From assembly GCF_030767025.1 (NCBI RefSeq), contig NZ_JASITE010000005.1, positions 434,001 through 498,000 of the forward strand: DNA of 64,000 nt. Reading direction: 5' to 3'. The notes below the pieces were generated by a model, which was not told the origin of the DNA, did no database searches, and saw only the letters and a list, made by a program, of their open reading frames with translations. The first letter of the stretch is position 1, and every line of letters starts with the position of its first letter. The DNA comes from Nocardia sp. CC227C (lineage in GTDB: Bacteria > Actinomycetota > Actinomycetes > Mycobacteriales > Mycobacteriaceae). Positions 42,413 to 52,153 of this stretch are shown here, piece by piece. Both the position numbers and the translations under genes were made by a program.

Positions 42413-44560
42413 ATGGCGTGGGAAGCCGGGGGTGAGCGGTACTCGGGTGGCCCACACGCCGACCTCGTCGAGCAGTGGGTCGCCGCACTCACCCGTGGCA
42501 CACGCGATCACGTGGTGCCGATGAGTCGCGCCGAGACCCGGACCCTGCTCACCCGGTTCGCCCGCGAACTCGACGCCGCCGCGCAGGATCCGGCGGCGGA
42601 TCGGCGGATCGCGGAACTGGGTGCGGAGCTGGCGCGGGCGCATTTCGTCGGCGACGAGGTACTCGGCCGCAGCGTCGCCGTGCTCGAGGAGTACTTCGCC
42701 GAGATCGCCGACGACGTCCCCGCCGACCGGGTGGCCATGCTGCTGGCCGCCTTCACCACCGGCTACGTGCGCGCCTTCCGCGCCTGGCTGCTCGCCGAAC
42801 AGGAGAGCGTGCGCGTCGCCGACATCACCGCGCGCCGCCTCGTCGAACAACGATTACGCGAGAGCGAGGCCCGCTTCCGGGCGGTCTTCGCGCAGGCCGG
42901 AATCGGCACCGGGCTCTCCGATATGACCGGCCGCATCATCGAGGTCAACACCGCGTTCGCGCAGATGCTCGGCTACACGCCCGCCGAGATGCTGCGGCTG
43001 TCCGTCACCGATCTGGGCCATCCCAGCGACGATCCCGGCATGTGGAAGCTGTACTCGGGGGTGCTGCGCGGCGATCTGGACAATGTGCAGCTGGAGAAGT
43101 GCTATCCGCACAAGGACGGGCACGGGGTCTGGACCAATATCAACGTCTCGCTCATCCGCGACGAGCGCGGGGAGCCGCAGTACACGCTCATCCTGGTGGA
43201 GGACATCTCCGAGCGGCGGGCGCTGCGCGAGCGGCTGCACTACCGCGCCAATCACGACCAGCTCACCGGACTGGCCAACCGCACCCGCTTCTTCGATGCC
43301 CTCACCACCGTCTTCGCCGACCCCAGCGCGCGCGTCGGGCTGTGCTACGTCGACCTCGACCATTTCAAGGCCGTCAACGACACCTTCGGCCACGCGGTGG
43401 GCGACGAACTGCTCGCCCAGGCCGCCACCCGCCTCACCGCCTGCGCCACCGGTCCCGGGCAGCTGGTGGCCCGCATGGGCGGCGACGAATTCGTCATCCT
43501 GGTGCCGCACAGCGGCGGTGCGGACGAGGTGGCGAGCCTGGCCCGCTGCGTGCTCGCCGCCTTCTCCCGGCCCTTCCACGTGCACGGCTACCGGCTGTCC
43601 GTCACCGCCAGCGTCGGCGTCATGGAGGACCGCGCCGGGCACACCACCGCAGAGGAACTGCTGCGCTCGGCCGACTCCAGCATGTACTGGGCCAAGGCCG
43701 CCGGGCGCGGCCGCTACGAGATCTTCGACGCCGCCCGCAGCCACCGCGAACACACCCGCGTCGAACTCACCGCCGCCATGCCCGACGCGCTGGCGCGCGG
43801 GGAGTTCTTCCTCGACTACCAGCCCATCGTGGCGCTGGACGGGCGGGGCATGGTGGCGGTGGAGGCGCTGGCCCGCTGGCGGCATCCCGAACTCGGCATC
43901 CTGCCGCCCGCCCGCTTCGTGGACCTGGCCGAGGACAACGGCCACATCGGCGCGCTGGGGTCGCTGGTGCTGAATCTGGCCATCGCGGACAGCCGGGCGT
44001 GGAGCGAGCGCTACCCCGCGCTCACCCCGCTGGTGAGCGTGAACGTCTCGGCCACCGAGGTCTCCGATCCGGCCTGGCTGGACCTGGTGCAGCAGGCCGT
44101 CGCGGACAGCGGGCTGAAACCCGAACAGCTGCAACTGGAACTGACCGAACGCGCCTTCATGGCCACCACCGGGCGGCCGCTGCACGCACTGCGCACCCTG
44201 GCCGAATCGGGGGTGCGCATCGCCGTCGACGATTTCGGGACCGGCTATTCGAATCTGGCCTATCTCGGGCGGCTGCCGCTGCACACGGTCAAACTGGCGG
44301 GACCGTTCGTGCGGCACCTGCGCACCCCCGATGCCATGGAGGCGGCGGATCTGCGCATCCTGGAGACGATCATCGCGCTCGCGCACGACCTGGGGTACAC
44401 GGTGACGGCCGAATGCGTGGAGACGCGGCACCAGGCCGACCAGCTGCGGGCGCTGGGCTGCGATACGGCGCAGGGGTGGTACTTCCACCATCCGATGCCC
44501 GCCGCGCGGATCACCGAACTGCTGGCCGCGGCGGAGGACACGGCGGCGCGGCAGCTCTGA
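42413..44560 (+). CDS. PAS-GGDEF-EAL cyclic-di-GMP turnover protein
   Basis: 715 aa from ATG 42413. Order: a helical N-terminal domain (about 1-140), PAS (about 145-270, FRAVFAQAGIGTGLSD, VNTAFAQMLGYTPAEM), GGDEF (about 275-440; intact ARMGGDEF from Gly356), EAL (about 455-705). In the EAL domain Glu484 (EALARWRHPE), NVSA, ELTER, DDFGTGYSN, the Lys of VKLAGPF, ECVET and the late Gln are present; the usual KID triplet reads KLA. No RxxD inhibitory site precedes GGDEF. Both synthesis and breakdown of c-di-GMP look possible, with the balance set by the PAS sensor. It is probably cytosolic. Confidence 0.93.
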   Translation: MAWEAGGERYSGGPHADLVEQWVAALTRGTRDHVVPMSRAETRTLLTRFARELDAAAQDPAADRRIAELGAELARAHFVGDEVLGRSVAVLEEYFAEIADDVPADRVAMLLAAFTTGYVRAFRAWLLAEQESVRVADITARRLVEQRLRESEARFRAVFAQAGIGTGLSDMTGRIIEVNTAFAQMLGYTPAEMLRLSVTDLGHPSDDPGMWKLYSGVLRGDLDNVQLEKCYPHKDGHGVWTNINVSLIRDERGEPQYTLILVEDISERRALRERLHYRANHDQLTGLANRTRFFDALTTVFADPSARVGLCYVDLDHFKAVNDTFGHAVGDELLAQAATRLTACATGPGQLVARMGGDEFVILVPHSGGADEVASLARCVLAAFSRPFHVHGYRLSVTASVGVMEDRAGHTTAEELLRSADSSMYWAKAAGRGRYEIFDAARSHREHTRVELTAAMPDALARGEFFLDYQPIVALDGRGMVAVEALARWRHPELGILPPARFVDLAEDNGHIGALGSLVLNLAIADSRAWSERYPALTPLVSVNVSATEVSDPAWLDLVQQAVADSGLKPEQLQLELTERAFMATTGRPLHALRTLAESGVRIAVDDFGTGYSNLAYLGRLPLHTVKLAGPFVRHLRTPDAMEAADLRILETIIALAHDLGYTVTAECVETRHQADQLRALGCDTAQGWYFHHPMPAARITELLAAAEDTAARQL

Positions 44561-44567
44561 CCGGCCG

Positions 44568-45521
44568 CTAGCTCTCCCGTTTCGCCCGGGCCCGGCGCTT
44601 GCCCTCGTGCATGGCCTGCACCCGCGCCACCGGAATGGTGTGGCCCTCCTCCAGCAGATCGGCCGGAACCCGTTGCGGCGCGGGCATGTTCTCGGTCCAC
44701 GGGTCGCGGTCGCCGAGGGTCTTCGGTGCGGTGTGGATGGTGAAGTCGCGCGGATGGATGTCGCCGAGGTCGGCCCAGTCCACCGGGAAGGACACCGTCG
44801 TCCCCGGCCGGATGCGGGGGCTGTAGGCGGAGACGACCGTCGCGCCGGCCGCCCGCGTGGAATCCAGGAAGACCTTGCCGCCCCGGTCTTCTCGAATGAA
44901 GGCGGTGGTGGCCAGCGCCGGGTCCAGGCGTTCGGCACGAGCGGCGATGGCCCGGGTGACCGCGGCGGCGTCCTCCACGGGCAGGCCCGGCTCGATCGGC
45001 ACGAAGATGTGCACCCCCTTGGAACCGCTGGTCTTCACGGCTCCCGCGAGCCCGTCGGCGGCGAGGGCGGCGCGCACGAGTTCGGCGGCGCGCACCACCA
45101 CCGCGAAATCCTCGCCCGCCGGGGGATCCAGATCGAGGATCAGGTGCGTCTGTCCCAGGCTGTGGTCCACCGGGATCAGGGTGGGGTGGTATTCCACGGC
45201 CCGCTGGTTGCCGAACCACAACAGGGTGCGGATGTCGTCGCACAGCGCGTAGGTCACCTCGCGGTGGGCGCTGTCGGCCCACAGGGCCACCCGGTTGACG
45301 AAGTCCGGCGTGTACTTGGGCAGGTTCTTCTGCATGAACGGGTCCTGGCCCGGCCGCACCCGGACCACCGACAGCGGCCGATCGTGCAGTTGCCGGATCA
45401 GCCGGTCCGCCATGGCCTCGAGGTAGTCGATCAGATCCCGCTTGGTCGCGTCCGCGCCGTCGAACAGCGCGACGTCCAGGTTGGTCAGCCGCACGCCCCG
45501 CCGGGTCTCTTCGGTGCCCAT
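44568..45521 (-). CDS. stand-alone LigD-type DNA polymerase/primase domain
   Basis: 317 aa. This is the PolDom (archaeo-eukaryotic primase fold) of bacterial NHEJ ligase LigD without the ligase or nuclease parts: an N-terminal TNLDVALFDGADATKRDLIDYLEAMA, the catalytic Asp130/Asp132 in LILDLDPP, then TSGSKGVHIFVPI and SFPVDWADLGD. Like Prim-Pol proteins of mycobacteria it could fill gaps or extend ends with ribonucleotides during break repair. No Ku or ligase gene is near. The ATG has TACGCT six bases upstream. Confidence 0.92.
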   Translation of the reverse strand: MGTEETRRGVRLTNLDVALFDGADATKRDLIDYLEAMADRLIRQLHDRPLSVVRVRPGQDPFMQKNLPKYTPDFVNRVALWADSAHREVTYALCDDIRTLLWFGNQRAVEYHPTLIPVDHSLGQTHLILDLDPPAGEDFAVVVRAAELVRAALAADGLAGAVKTSGSKGVHIFVPIEPGLPVEDAAAVTRAIAARAERLDPALATTAFIREDRGGKVFLDSTRAAGATVVSAYSPRIRPGTTVSFPVDWADLGDIHPRDFTIHTAPKTLGDRDPWTENMPAPQRVPADLLEEGHTIPVARVQAMHEGKRRARAKRES

Positions 45522-45527
45522 CGCCTC

Positions 45528-45533
45528 AGCGTA
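45528..45533 (-). promoter_or_regulatory. -10 hexamer of the LigD-type gene, leaderless geometry
   Basis: Minus-strand TACGCT ends 6 bases before the ATG at 45521, so this gene may have its own promoter although it follows the AraC gene closely. Confidence 0.45.
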
Positions 45534-45546
45534 ACGACAAGCACCG

Positions 45547-46455
45547 TCAGGCGGCGGCCACCCGATCGCGCCACACCCGCGGCGGCATGCCGTTCTCGCG
45601 GCGGAACACCCGGGTGAAATAGCCGGGATCGGCGATGCCGACCCGGCGCGCCACCTCGGTGACGGACAGGTCCGGGTCGGACAACAGGCGGCGGGCCTCG
45701 CTCATCCGGCGTTCGGTGATCCAGCCCTGCACGGTGCGGCCGGTGCGGCGGCGCACCAGGGTGGTGAGGTAGGCGGGGGTCATGCCGACGGCGCGGGCCA
45801 CATCGCGCAGGGACAGCGGCTCGCCGAAACGCTCCTCGATGACGTCGAAGACCTCGGCCAGCACGGTTTCACCGCTGCGCCGCAACTCGCCCACCACGTC
45901 GGCGGCCAGCCGCGCCACCTCCACCAGCAGCAGGGTCAGGTGGGCGGTGGCGGCCTGCCGGTAACCGGCCGGGCGCGTGGACAATTCCGCCTCGATGGCG
46001 GTGATGGTGTGCTCCCACACCTGCCGCCGGTCCACCGGGAGGCGCAGGCGCAGCATGCCGCCGGGACGGCCGTGCAGGAAGGGGTAGAGCAGCGGATGTC
46101 CCCGCCAGGCGGGCCAGGGTGCGCGGCCGTCGCCGCCGAGAACCGCCGGATCGAAGAAGAGGCCGCGAGCATCGGTGAAGGTGGACGCATCGGTGGCCTC
46201 GACCACCTCGCCCAGGGCGACCACGAAGATGTCGCCCGCGCACACCTCGGACCGCCGACCGTCGGCGCACAGGGTGCCGCCGTCGCGGAGGGCGTAGAGC
46301 AGCACCGGGAACTCGTGGATGTGCGCGTGTCCGGGGGTGGGATGCGCCGACGGGGTGAAGCGGACCACCGACAGCGGTGGCGCGGCCGGGTCCGACCAGT
46401 AGCGGTAGACGGGCACCCCGGCCTCGTACCGGACCGGCGGGGCATGTTCGGGCAT
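45547..46455 (-). CDS. AraC family transcriptional regulator with cupin domain
   Basis: 302 aa. The N-terminal cupin-like sensor (PGHAHIHEFPVLLYALRDGG, AGDIFVVALGEV) is followed by a C-terminal AraC DNA-binding domain with two helix-turn-helices from about residue 200 (SLRDVARAVGMTPAYLTTLVRRRTG, LSVTEVARRVGIADPGYFTRVFRRENG). Divergent from the methyltransferase at 46529, which is its probable target. A short dyad overlaps its own -10. Confidence 0.92.
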   Translation of the reverse strand: MPEHAPPVRYEAGVPVYRYWSDPAAPPLSVVRFTPSAHPTPGHAHIHEFPVLLYALRDGGTLCADGRRSEVCAGDIFVVALGEVVEATDASTFTDARGLFFDPAVLGGDGRAPWPAWRGHPLLYPFLHGRPGGMLRLRLPVDRRQVWEHTITAIEAELSTRPAGYRQAATAHLTLLLVEVARLAADVVGELRRSGETVLAEVFDVIEERFGEPLSLRDVARAVGMTPAYLTTLVRRRTGRTVQGWITERRMSEARRLLSDPDLSVTEVARRVGIADPGYFTRVFRRENGMPPRVWRDRVAAA

Positions 46456-46469
46456 CTATCGAAAGATAG
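46456..46469. promoter_or_regulatory. dyad over the AraC promoter
   Basis: CTATC-GAAA-GATAG directly upstream of the AraC ATG. It contains the minus-strand -10 hexamer TATCTT (46463-46468), which ends 7 bases before the start codon: leaderless geometry with an overlapping operator candidate. Confidence 0.5.
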
Positions 46470-46528
46470 TCCCACTACTGCCGATAATCCACCAATTGAC
46501 CCGAGAAATAGGGCCTCACCATGGAGCT

Positions 46529-47215
46529 ATGACGCAAAATAATCCCGCTACCGGCTCCGATATCGTCCACGCGACGGGCAACCGGCACGACTATCTGCCC
46601 GCCGCCGGACGCAATGGCCTGCTGCCGTTCTACGACGTGATGACGCGGGCGCTCGGCGTCCCCGCCGTCCACCGCACCCTGCTGGCCCGGGCCGGACTGA
46701 CACCGGGCACGCGGGTCGTCGAAATCGGATGCGGCACCGGCAATCTCACCATCCTCGCCAAGGACACCCACCCGGGCATCGAGATCACCGGCACCGACCC
46801 CGATCCGCTCGCGCTCGCCCGCGCCGAGCGAAAAGCCAAGGGTCGCAGTGGGATCGACTTCCGCCACGGCTACGCCCAGGAGCTGCCCTTCGCCGACGCC
46901 AGCATCGACGACATGCTCTCCGCCTTCATGCTGCACCACCTGCCCATCGACGTGAAGGCCGCCGCCGCGGCCGAGGCCCTGCGCATTCTGCGGCCGGGCG
47001 GGCGACTGCACATCGCGGACGTCGGCGGCCGAATGACCACGGCCGACGGTTTCATGACCCGGCGCATGCTGAAGGGCGGCCACGTCACCGACAATCTCGG
47101 CGACGGCATCCCCCGCCTGCTGCGCGCCGCCGGATTCGACGCCGAGGAGGTTGCCTCCACCGTCACCCGCCGCATCGGGCGCGTCACCTACTACCGTGCC
47201 ACGCGCCCGGAATAA
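46529..47215 (+). CDS. class I SAM-dependent methyltransferase
   Basis: 228 aa from ATG 46529; an earlier GGAG is too close to act well, so an upstream start at 46496 or a leaderless start cannot be excluded. Methyltransferase motifs: VVEIGCGTGNLTILAK (SAM loop), TGTDPDPLAL, DDMLSAFMLHHLP and ALRILRPGGRLHIADVG. The form is close to UbiE/Methyltransf_11 enzymes acting on small molecules or lipids. Divergent from the AraC regulator. Terminated by the hairpin at 47234. Confidence 0.88.
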   Translation: MTQNNPATGSDIVHATGNRHDYLPAAGRNGLLPFYDVMTRALGVPAVHRTLLARAGLTPGTRVVEIGCGTGNLTILAKDTHPGIEITGTDPDPLALARAERKAKGRSGIDFRHGYAQELPFADASIDDMLSAFMLHHLPIDVKAAAAAEALRILRPGGRLHIADVGGRMTTADGFMTRRMLKGGHVTDNLGDGIPRLLRAAGFDAEEVASTVTRRIGRVTYYRATRPE

Positions 47216-47233
47216 CGCGTCGGCGGCACGAGC

Positions 47234-47263
47234 AGAGGGGCGCGGGTGAGCCCGCGCCCCTCT
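47234..47263. terminator. bidirectional terminator hairpin
   Basis: Perfect 13-bp stem AGAGGGGCGCGGG / CCCGCGCCCCTCT with a TGAG loop, between the methyltransferase and the convergent acyl-AMP ligase. Confidence 0.75.
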
Positions 47264-47286
47264 GTGCTCGCGATCGCGGTCCGCGC

Positions 47287-49158
47287 TCAGTCCGCCTGGT
47301 CCGGGAAGTCCTTCTGCTGATATCCCCCGCGCAGCGTGCCTTCCACGTACGCCGCCTTGCAGGCCCGCCGCGCGATCTTGCCGCTGGAGGTGCGGGGAAT
47401 CGAGCCCGCGGGCACCAGCAGCAGGTCGCGCACCGTCACGCCGTGCCGCTTGGCGATGGCGGCGCGCACGGTCTCGGCAATGGGCTGGGGATCCAATTTC
47501 GCCGCGCCCGTGCCGCGTTCGGCGACGATCACCAACGCCTCCGCGGGCGCACCGGGGCTGGACTCGACCTCGGGCGGCAGTTGGTCGGCCGCCACCGAGA
47601 AGGCCGCGACGAAGCCCGGACGCAGCGCGGTGCTGGCCTCCTGTGCGGTGTACTCCAGATCCTGCGGATAGTGATTGCGGCCGTCCACGATCACCAGATC
47701 CTTGACCCGGCCGGTGATGTAGAGCTCGCCGTCGAGATAGGCCCCGAAATCCCCGGTGCGCATCCACTTCGCGCCGGGCTCGGTGCCCTCGGCGTGGCTG
47801 CCCATGGGCTGGCGGGCGGTCAGGGTGTTGTGGAAGGTCGCGACCGACTCCTCCGGACGACCCCAGTAGCCGATGCCCATGTTCTGGCCGTGCAGCCAGA
47901 TCTCGCCGACCTCGCCGTCCGGCCGCTCCTTGCCGTTCTCCGGGTCCACGATCACGGCCCACTGCGACAGCGCCACGTATCCGCAGGAAACCTGGGCCAC
48001 GGCACTGTCGGATTCCGGCTCGACCGGCGTCATGCGTCCGGCATTGAGCTCCCCGCGGTCGACGTAGACCACGCGGGCCTCGTCCTCGCGCTTGGTGGCC
48101 GAGACGAACAGGGTCGCCTCCGCCATGCCGTAGCAGGGCTTGATGGCCGTCCTGGGCAGGCCGTAGGGCGCGAAGGCGTCGTTGAACTTCTTCATCGACG
48201 CCACCGACACCGGTTCGCTGCCGTTGATCAGGCCGATCACATTCGACAGGTCCAGCTCCTCGCCCGGCTTGGGCAGTCCGCGCAGGGCGGCGTGCTCGTA
48301 GGCGAAATTCGGTGCCGCCGCGAAGATCTCGGCCCCGTCCTCCTGCGCCGCCAGCTCCTTGATCCAACGGTACGGGCGACGCACGAAAGCGCTCGGCGAC
48401 ATGATGGTGATGAACTTGCCGCCGATGGTCGGCAGGATCACCGTCAACAGGCCCATATCGTGGAACAGCGGCAGCCAGGTGACGCCGCGCGCGTTCGCGG
48501 TGATGCCGATGGCGTCGATCATCTGCAGCAGGTTGGTCGCCACCGCCCGGTGGGTGATCTCCACGCCCGCCGGGGTGCGGGTGGAGCCGGAGGTGTACTG
48601 CAGGTAGGCGACACTGTCGATATCGAGCTGCGGTCGCACCCAGGTCCGGCCGACGGTGTCCGGGATCGCCTCCACGGCGAGGATGCGCGGCCGCTGCGGC
48701 GCGGGCCGGTGACGGAACAGCTCCCGCACGCCCGCCGCCGCCGAACCGACCGTGAGGATGGCCGTGGGCTCGCAGTCGCCGAGCACCGCGTGCAGCCGAT
48801 CCGAATGCCCCTGCTCGTCCGGATCGAACAGGGGTACGGCGATGGTCCCGGCGTAGACCGCGGCGAACATGCCGACGATGTAGTCCAAGCCCTGCGGGGC
48901 CAGGATCGCCACCCGGTCGCCCGGCCGCGTCACCTGTTGCAGCCGGGCCGCCACGGCGCGCAGCCGGACGCCGAACTGCCGCCAGGTGAGCTCGTGGTAC
49001 TCGCCGTCGCGCTCTCGCGAATAGTCGATATAGCGGTAGGCGAGATCGTCCTGATTCGTCTCGCTGTGCTTGTCGACGACGTCGATCAGGGTCCAGTCAC
49101 CCGTGATCTCGATATTGCCGTGCTCGTCCAGATAGTCATCGAAGGTCTCGCCGATCAT
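47287..49158 (-). CDS. FadD32-like fatty acyl-AMP ligase
   Basis: 623 aa from ATG 49158, with AAGGATAGGGA just upstream. Adenylate-forming enzyme of the FAAL group: AYLQYTSGSTRTPAGV (P-loop), WLPLFHDMGLLTVILPT, IKPCYGMAEATLFVS, WMRTGDFGAYLDGELYITGR and the C-terminal Lys of TSSGKIARR. It closely follows the pattern of mycobacterial FadD32, which activates meromycolic acid as an acyl-AMP for Pks13. Here the expected pks13 and accD4 are absent; the gene lies directly downstream of a KasA-like synthase. It may be the mycolate enzyme relocated, or a paralogue for another lipid. Confidence 0.9.
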   Translation of the reverse strand: MIGETFDDYLDEHGNIEITGDWTLIDVVDKHSETNQDDLAYRYIDYSRERDGEYHELTWRQFGVRLRAVAARLQQVTRPGDRVAILAPQGLDYIVGMFAAVYAGTIAVPLFDPDEQGHSDRLHAVLGDCEPTAILTVGSAAAGVRELFRHRPAPQRPRILAVEAIPDTVGRTWVRPQLDIDSVAYLQYTSGSTRTPAGVEITHRAVATNLLQMIDAIGITANARGVTWLPLFHDMGLLTVILPTIGGKFITIMSPSAFVRRPYRWIKELAAQEDGAEIFAAAPNFAYEHAALRGLPKPGEELDLSNVIGLINGSEPVSVASMKKFNDAFAPYGLPRTAIKPCYGMAEATLFVSATKREDEARVVYVDRGELNAGRMTPVEPESDSAVAQVSCGYVALSQWAVIVDPENGKERPDGEVGEIWLHGQNMGIGYWGRPEESVATFHNTLTARQPMGSHAEGTEPGAKWMRTGDFGAYLDGELYITGRVKDLVIVDGRNHYPQDLEYTAQEASTALRPGFVAAFSVAADQLPPEVESSPGAPAEALVIVAERGTGAAKLDPQPIAETVRAAIAKRHGVTVRDLLLVPAGSIPRTSSGKIARRACKAAYVEGTLRGGYQQKDFPDQAD

Positions 49159-49258
49159 TCCCTATCCTTTTTCAACGCACTCCATCGTGCAGTGACACCG
49201 AACAAAGATCGACACACCAAAACTGGGAAACAGTAGCAGGTGTGGTGATCGGCGACAC

Positions 49259-50506
49259 TCAGTACCGGCCGAATGCCAGCGCGACGTTGTGCCCGCCGAA
49301 TCCGAAAGAGTTGTTGACCGCGTAGTCGATTCGTCCCCGCCGAGCCTGTCCGCTCACGACGTCGAGATCGATTTCCGGGTCCAAATTGTCCAAATTCAGC
49401 GTGGGTGGGACCACCTCGTCTCGAATGCTCAACACGGTGATGACCGATTCCAGCGCGCCCACCGCACCGATGGAATGCCCCAAAGCGGATTTCGGCGCGT
49501 ACACCGAAGCATGGTTGCCGATCGCCTTGTGGATGGCGTTGCACTCGGCGGTATCACCGATGGGGGTGGCGGTGGCGTGCGCATTGATATGCGTGACATC
49601 GGTTTTCGTGATGCCCGCGGTCTCCAGCGCCCGGGTCATGGCCCGCGCCGCGCCGGTGCCCTCCGGATCGGGTGCGACCAGATGGAAACCGTCCGAGGTG
49701 ATTCCGGCGCCCATGAGGCGGGCGTGGATGGTCGCACCGCGCGCCTTGGCGTGCTCCTCGGTCTCGAGCACCATGAGCGCACCGGCCTCGCCGAAGACGA
49801 AACCGTCACGGTCCGCGTCGAACGGGCGCGAGGCCGCCTTCGGATCGTCGTTGCGGGTGCTCATGGCCCGCATCATGGTGAAGGCCGCGATGGGCAGCGC
49901 CTGGATGGAACCTTCGACGCCACCGGTCACCACCATGTCGGCATCGCCCATCACGATCATGCGCCAGGCGTTGGCGATCGCCTCCGAACCCGAGGAACAG
50001 GCCGAAACCGGGGTCGTCACACCGGCCTTCGCGCCCAGCTCCAGGCCGACGCAGGCGGCCGGGCCATTGGGCATGACGCACTGCACGGTCAGCGGGGACA
50101 CCTTGCGGTAGCCGCCCTTGGACAGCTTGTCGCGGGCCACGATCAGCGACTCCGCGCCGCCCAGGCCGGTGCCGATGGAGACGCCGAGGCGGTGCGTGTC
50201 CACCTCGGGATTGCCTGCGTTTCGCCAGACCTCGCGGCCGAGTACGGTCGCCATCTGCTCGACATAGGACAGTCGCCGCACTTCGGCCGGGGTCAGTGCG
50301 GCACCGGGAGACACCTCGAGATGTCCGCCGATGCGCACCGGCAACTCGAAATCATCGATGAACGAATCATCGAGAACGTCGATTCCACTCTCGCCACTCA
50401 GCAGTCCCTTCCAGGTGGAATCGATATCACCCGCGATGGACGTGGTGGCCGCGAGACTCGTGACGACCACGTCTGGGAAGCCGTCCGCGCTCGTATAAGA
50501 ACTCAT
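49259..50506 (-). CDS. KasA/KasB-type beta-ketoacyl-ACP synthase
   Basis: 415 aa from ATG 50506, GGAGA about 11 bases upstream. Full thiolase-fold condensing enzyme with catalytic Cys170 (SACSSGSEA), His in [11 protein letters not shown] and His in [14 protein letters not shown], ending [17 protein letters not shown] like mycobacterial KasA. It extends acyl-AcpM chains with malonyl units in FAS-II, feeding meromycolate synthesis in mycolic-acid bacteria. The first catalytic His motif has Ala-Thr-Ala where KasA has Gly-Thr-Ala. It is not in the usual fabD-acpM-kasA-kasB-accD6 cluster; instead it is paired with the FadD32-like ligase 100 bases downstream. Confidence 0.92.
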   Translation of the reverse strand: MSSYTSADGFPDVVVTSLAATTSIAGDIDSTWKGLLSGESGIDVLDDSFIDDFELPVRIGGHLEVSPGAALTPAEVRRLSYVEQMATVLGREVWRNAGNPEVDTHRLGVSIGTGLGGAESLIVARDKLSKGGYRKVSPLTVQCVMPNGPAACVGLELGAKAGVTTPVSACSSGSEAIANAWRMIVMGDADMVVTGGVEGSIQALPIAAFTMMRAMSTRNDDPKAASRPFDADRDGFVFGEAGALMVLETEEHAKARGATIHARLMGAGITSDGFHLVAPDPEGTGAARAMTRALETAGITKTDVTHINAHATATPIGDTAECNAIHKAIGNHASVYAPKSALGHSIGAVGALESVITVLSIRDEVVPPTLNLDNLDPEIDLDVVSGQARRGRIDYAVNNSFGFGGHNVALAFGRY

Positions 50507-50767
50507 CTGTCGCTCACTCTCCGTAACACGCCTGGTCAGTGGCCATAACGCCCTGCCCGCAAGTGCGGCGGGGCGGGAAAGCGGTGGTGCGGAAAAAGCT
50601 CGAAAACTACGGTCGCCGGAAGATTGCCCCACATTATCGGGCGTCGATCGAACCGGTCTCCCCGGCGACACGCACGTGAACCCTACACAACCCTCGCCTT
50701 GACGCTGCCCACCCCGTCTGGGACAGTGGCGACCAAGACGATCGGGTGTGGGTGTGAGGACGTGACT

Positions 50768-52108
50768 GTGGCCGGAACCAGACGCAAGGGGATCGCACGC
50801 GGGGCCAGACTGGCGGCCCTGCCGATGAGCATCATGGCCAAACGCGCCGCCGCTCTCGGCACCCGGATCATCACCGGGGCGCAGCGCGGTGAACTCGACG
50901 AAAAGCTCATCGCCGAGGCCGCCGACCAGGTGTTCACGGTACTCGGTGAACTCAAGGGCGGAGCCATGAAGGTCGGGCAGGCGCTGTCGGTCATGGAGGC
51001 CGCGGTACCGCCGCAGTTCGCCGACCGCTACCGGGAGGCGCTGGTCAAACTCCAGGCCGAAGCGCCGCCCATGCCGGAGTCGGACACCTACCGCATGCTG
51101 ACCCAGCAACTGGGCACGCGGTGGCGGGACCGCTTCCGGTCCTTCGATCCGAAACCGGTGGCGGCGGCCAGCATCGGGCAGGTACACCGGGCGGTGTGGT
51201 CGGACGGGCGCGATGTCGCGGTGAAGGTGCAGTACCCGCACGCCGAGGAGTCGCTGAAGGCGGATCTGGCGCTGCTGAAGATGTTCTCGTCGGTGTTCAA
51301 CCTCATCCTGCCCGGGGCGGATGTGAAGGAACTGGTCGACGAGTTCATCGACCGCACCCACGACGAACTCGACTATCGCATCGAATGCGACTACCAGCGG
51401 CGGTTCGCCAAGGCGCTGGGGCCGGACGACCCGAAGTTCTTCGTGCCCAAGGTGATCGCCTCCGCACCCAAGGTCATGGTCACCGAGTGGATGGACGGGA
51501 TGCCGCTGTCCAAGGTGATCGCCGGAGGCGACCGGGAACAGCGCGATCGGGCCGGAATCCTGTTGTGGGAGTTGGCGGTGTCGTCACCGAAGCGGTTCGG
51601 CATTCTGCACTGCGACCCGCATCCGGGCAACTTCCGACTGCTCGAGGACGGGCGGCTGGGCATCATCGACTTCGGCGCGTGCACCGAAACACCCAACGGG
51701 CTACCGCCTTTCATCGGCGAGACCGCACGCTACCTGCTGGCGGAGGACTTCGACAAGGCGGTCGACGTGGTACGCCGCTCCGGATTCGTGAAGGAGGGCA
51801 CCACCGTCGACATCGGACCGCTGCAACGCACGCTGGGGCCGCTGGTGGTACTGCTGCGCGAGGAGGAGTTCCACATGACCCGGCAGGTGCTCCAGGATCA
51901 GGCGCAGCGCTCCATGGACGTGCGCAATATGTCGATCCACAACGCGCTGGCCTTCAAGGCGACGCCGGAGTTCCCCGAAATGCCGATGATCGGGCGGGTG
52001 CTGGGCGGGGTGGCGGGCATCTGCGCGCAACTGGACACCACGGGGCCGTTCCTCGCGCTGGTGCGCGAATGGGTGCCGGGGTTCGTCGAGAGCGACGAGG
52101 CGGCCTGA
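50768..52108 (+). CDS. ABC1/AarF (ADCK) kinase-like protein
   Basis: 446 aa from GTG 50768, chosen because GAGGA lies seven bases upstream (GTG 50762 is too close). Features of the atypical ABC1 kinase family: [14 protein letters not shown] (KxGQ), [13 protein letters not shown] (the Ala-rich loop that replaces the glycine loop), VAVKVQYPH (Lys), HCDPHPGNF (catalytic Asp and Asn) and GIIDFGA (metal Asp). Members support quinone or lipid metabolism, and mycobacterial homologues also carry this set. No transmembrane helix is evident. Convergent with the DUF72 gene. Confidence 0.92.
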   Translation: MAGTRRKGIARGARLAALPMSIMAKRAAALGTRIITGAQRGELDEKLIAEAADQVFTVLGELKGGAMKVGQALSVMEAAVPPQFADRYREALVKLQAEAPPMPESDTYRMLTQQLGTRWRDRFRSFDPKPVAAASIGQVHRAVWSDGRDVAVKVQYPHAEESLKADLALLKMFSSVFNLILPGADVKELVDEFIDRTHDELDYRIECDYQRRFAKALGPDDPKFFVPKVIASAPKVMVTEWMDGMPLSKVIAGGDREQRDRAGILLWELAVSSPKRFGILHCDPHPGNFRLLEDGRLGIIDFGACTETPNGLPPFIGETARYLLAEDFDKAVDVVRRSGFVKEGTTVDIGPLQRTLGPLVVLLREEEFHMTRQVLQDQAQRSMDVRNMSIHNALAFKATPEFPEMPMIGRVLGGVAGICAQLDTTGPFLALVREWVPGFVESDEAA

Positions 52109-52117
52109 AACCGGAGG

Positions 52118-52153
52118 GCGGCTCGCGGCTTGCGGCTCGCGGCTTGCGGCTCA
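52118..52153. repeat. 14-bp tandem repeat, 2.6 copies
   Basis: GCGGCTCGCGGCTT at 52118 and 52132, and a partial copy at 52146, filling the gap between two convergent stop codons and supplying the end of the DUF72 gene. Confidence 0.7.
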
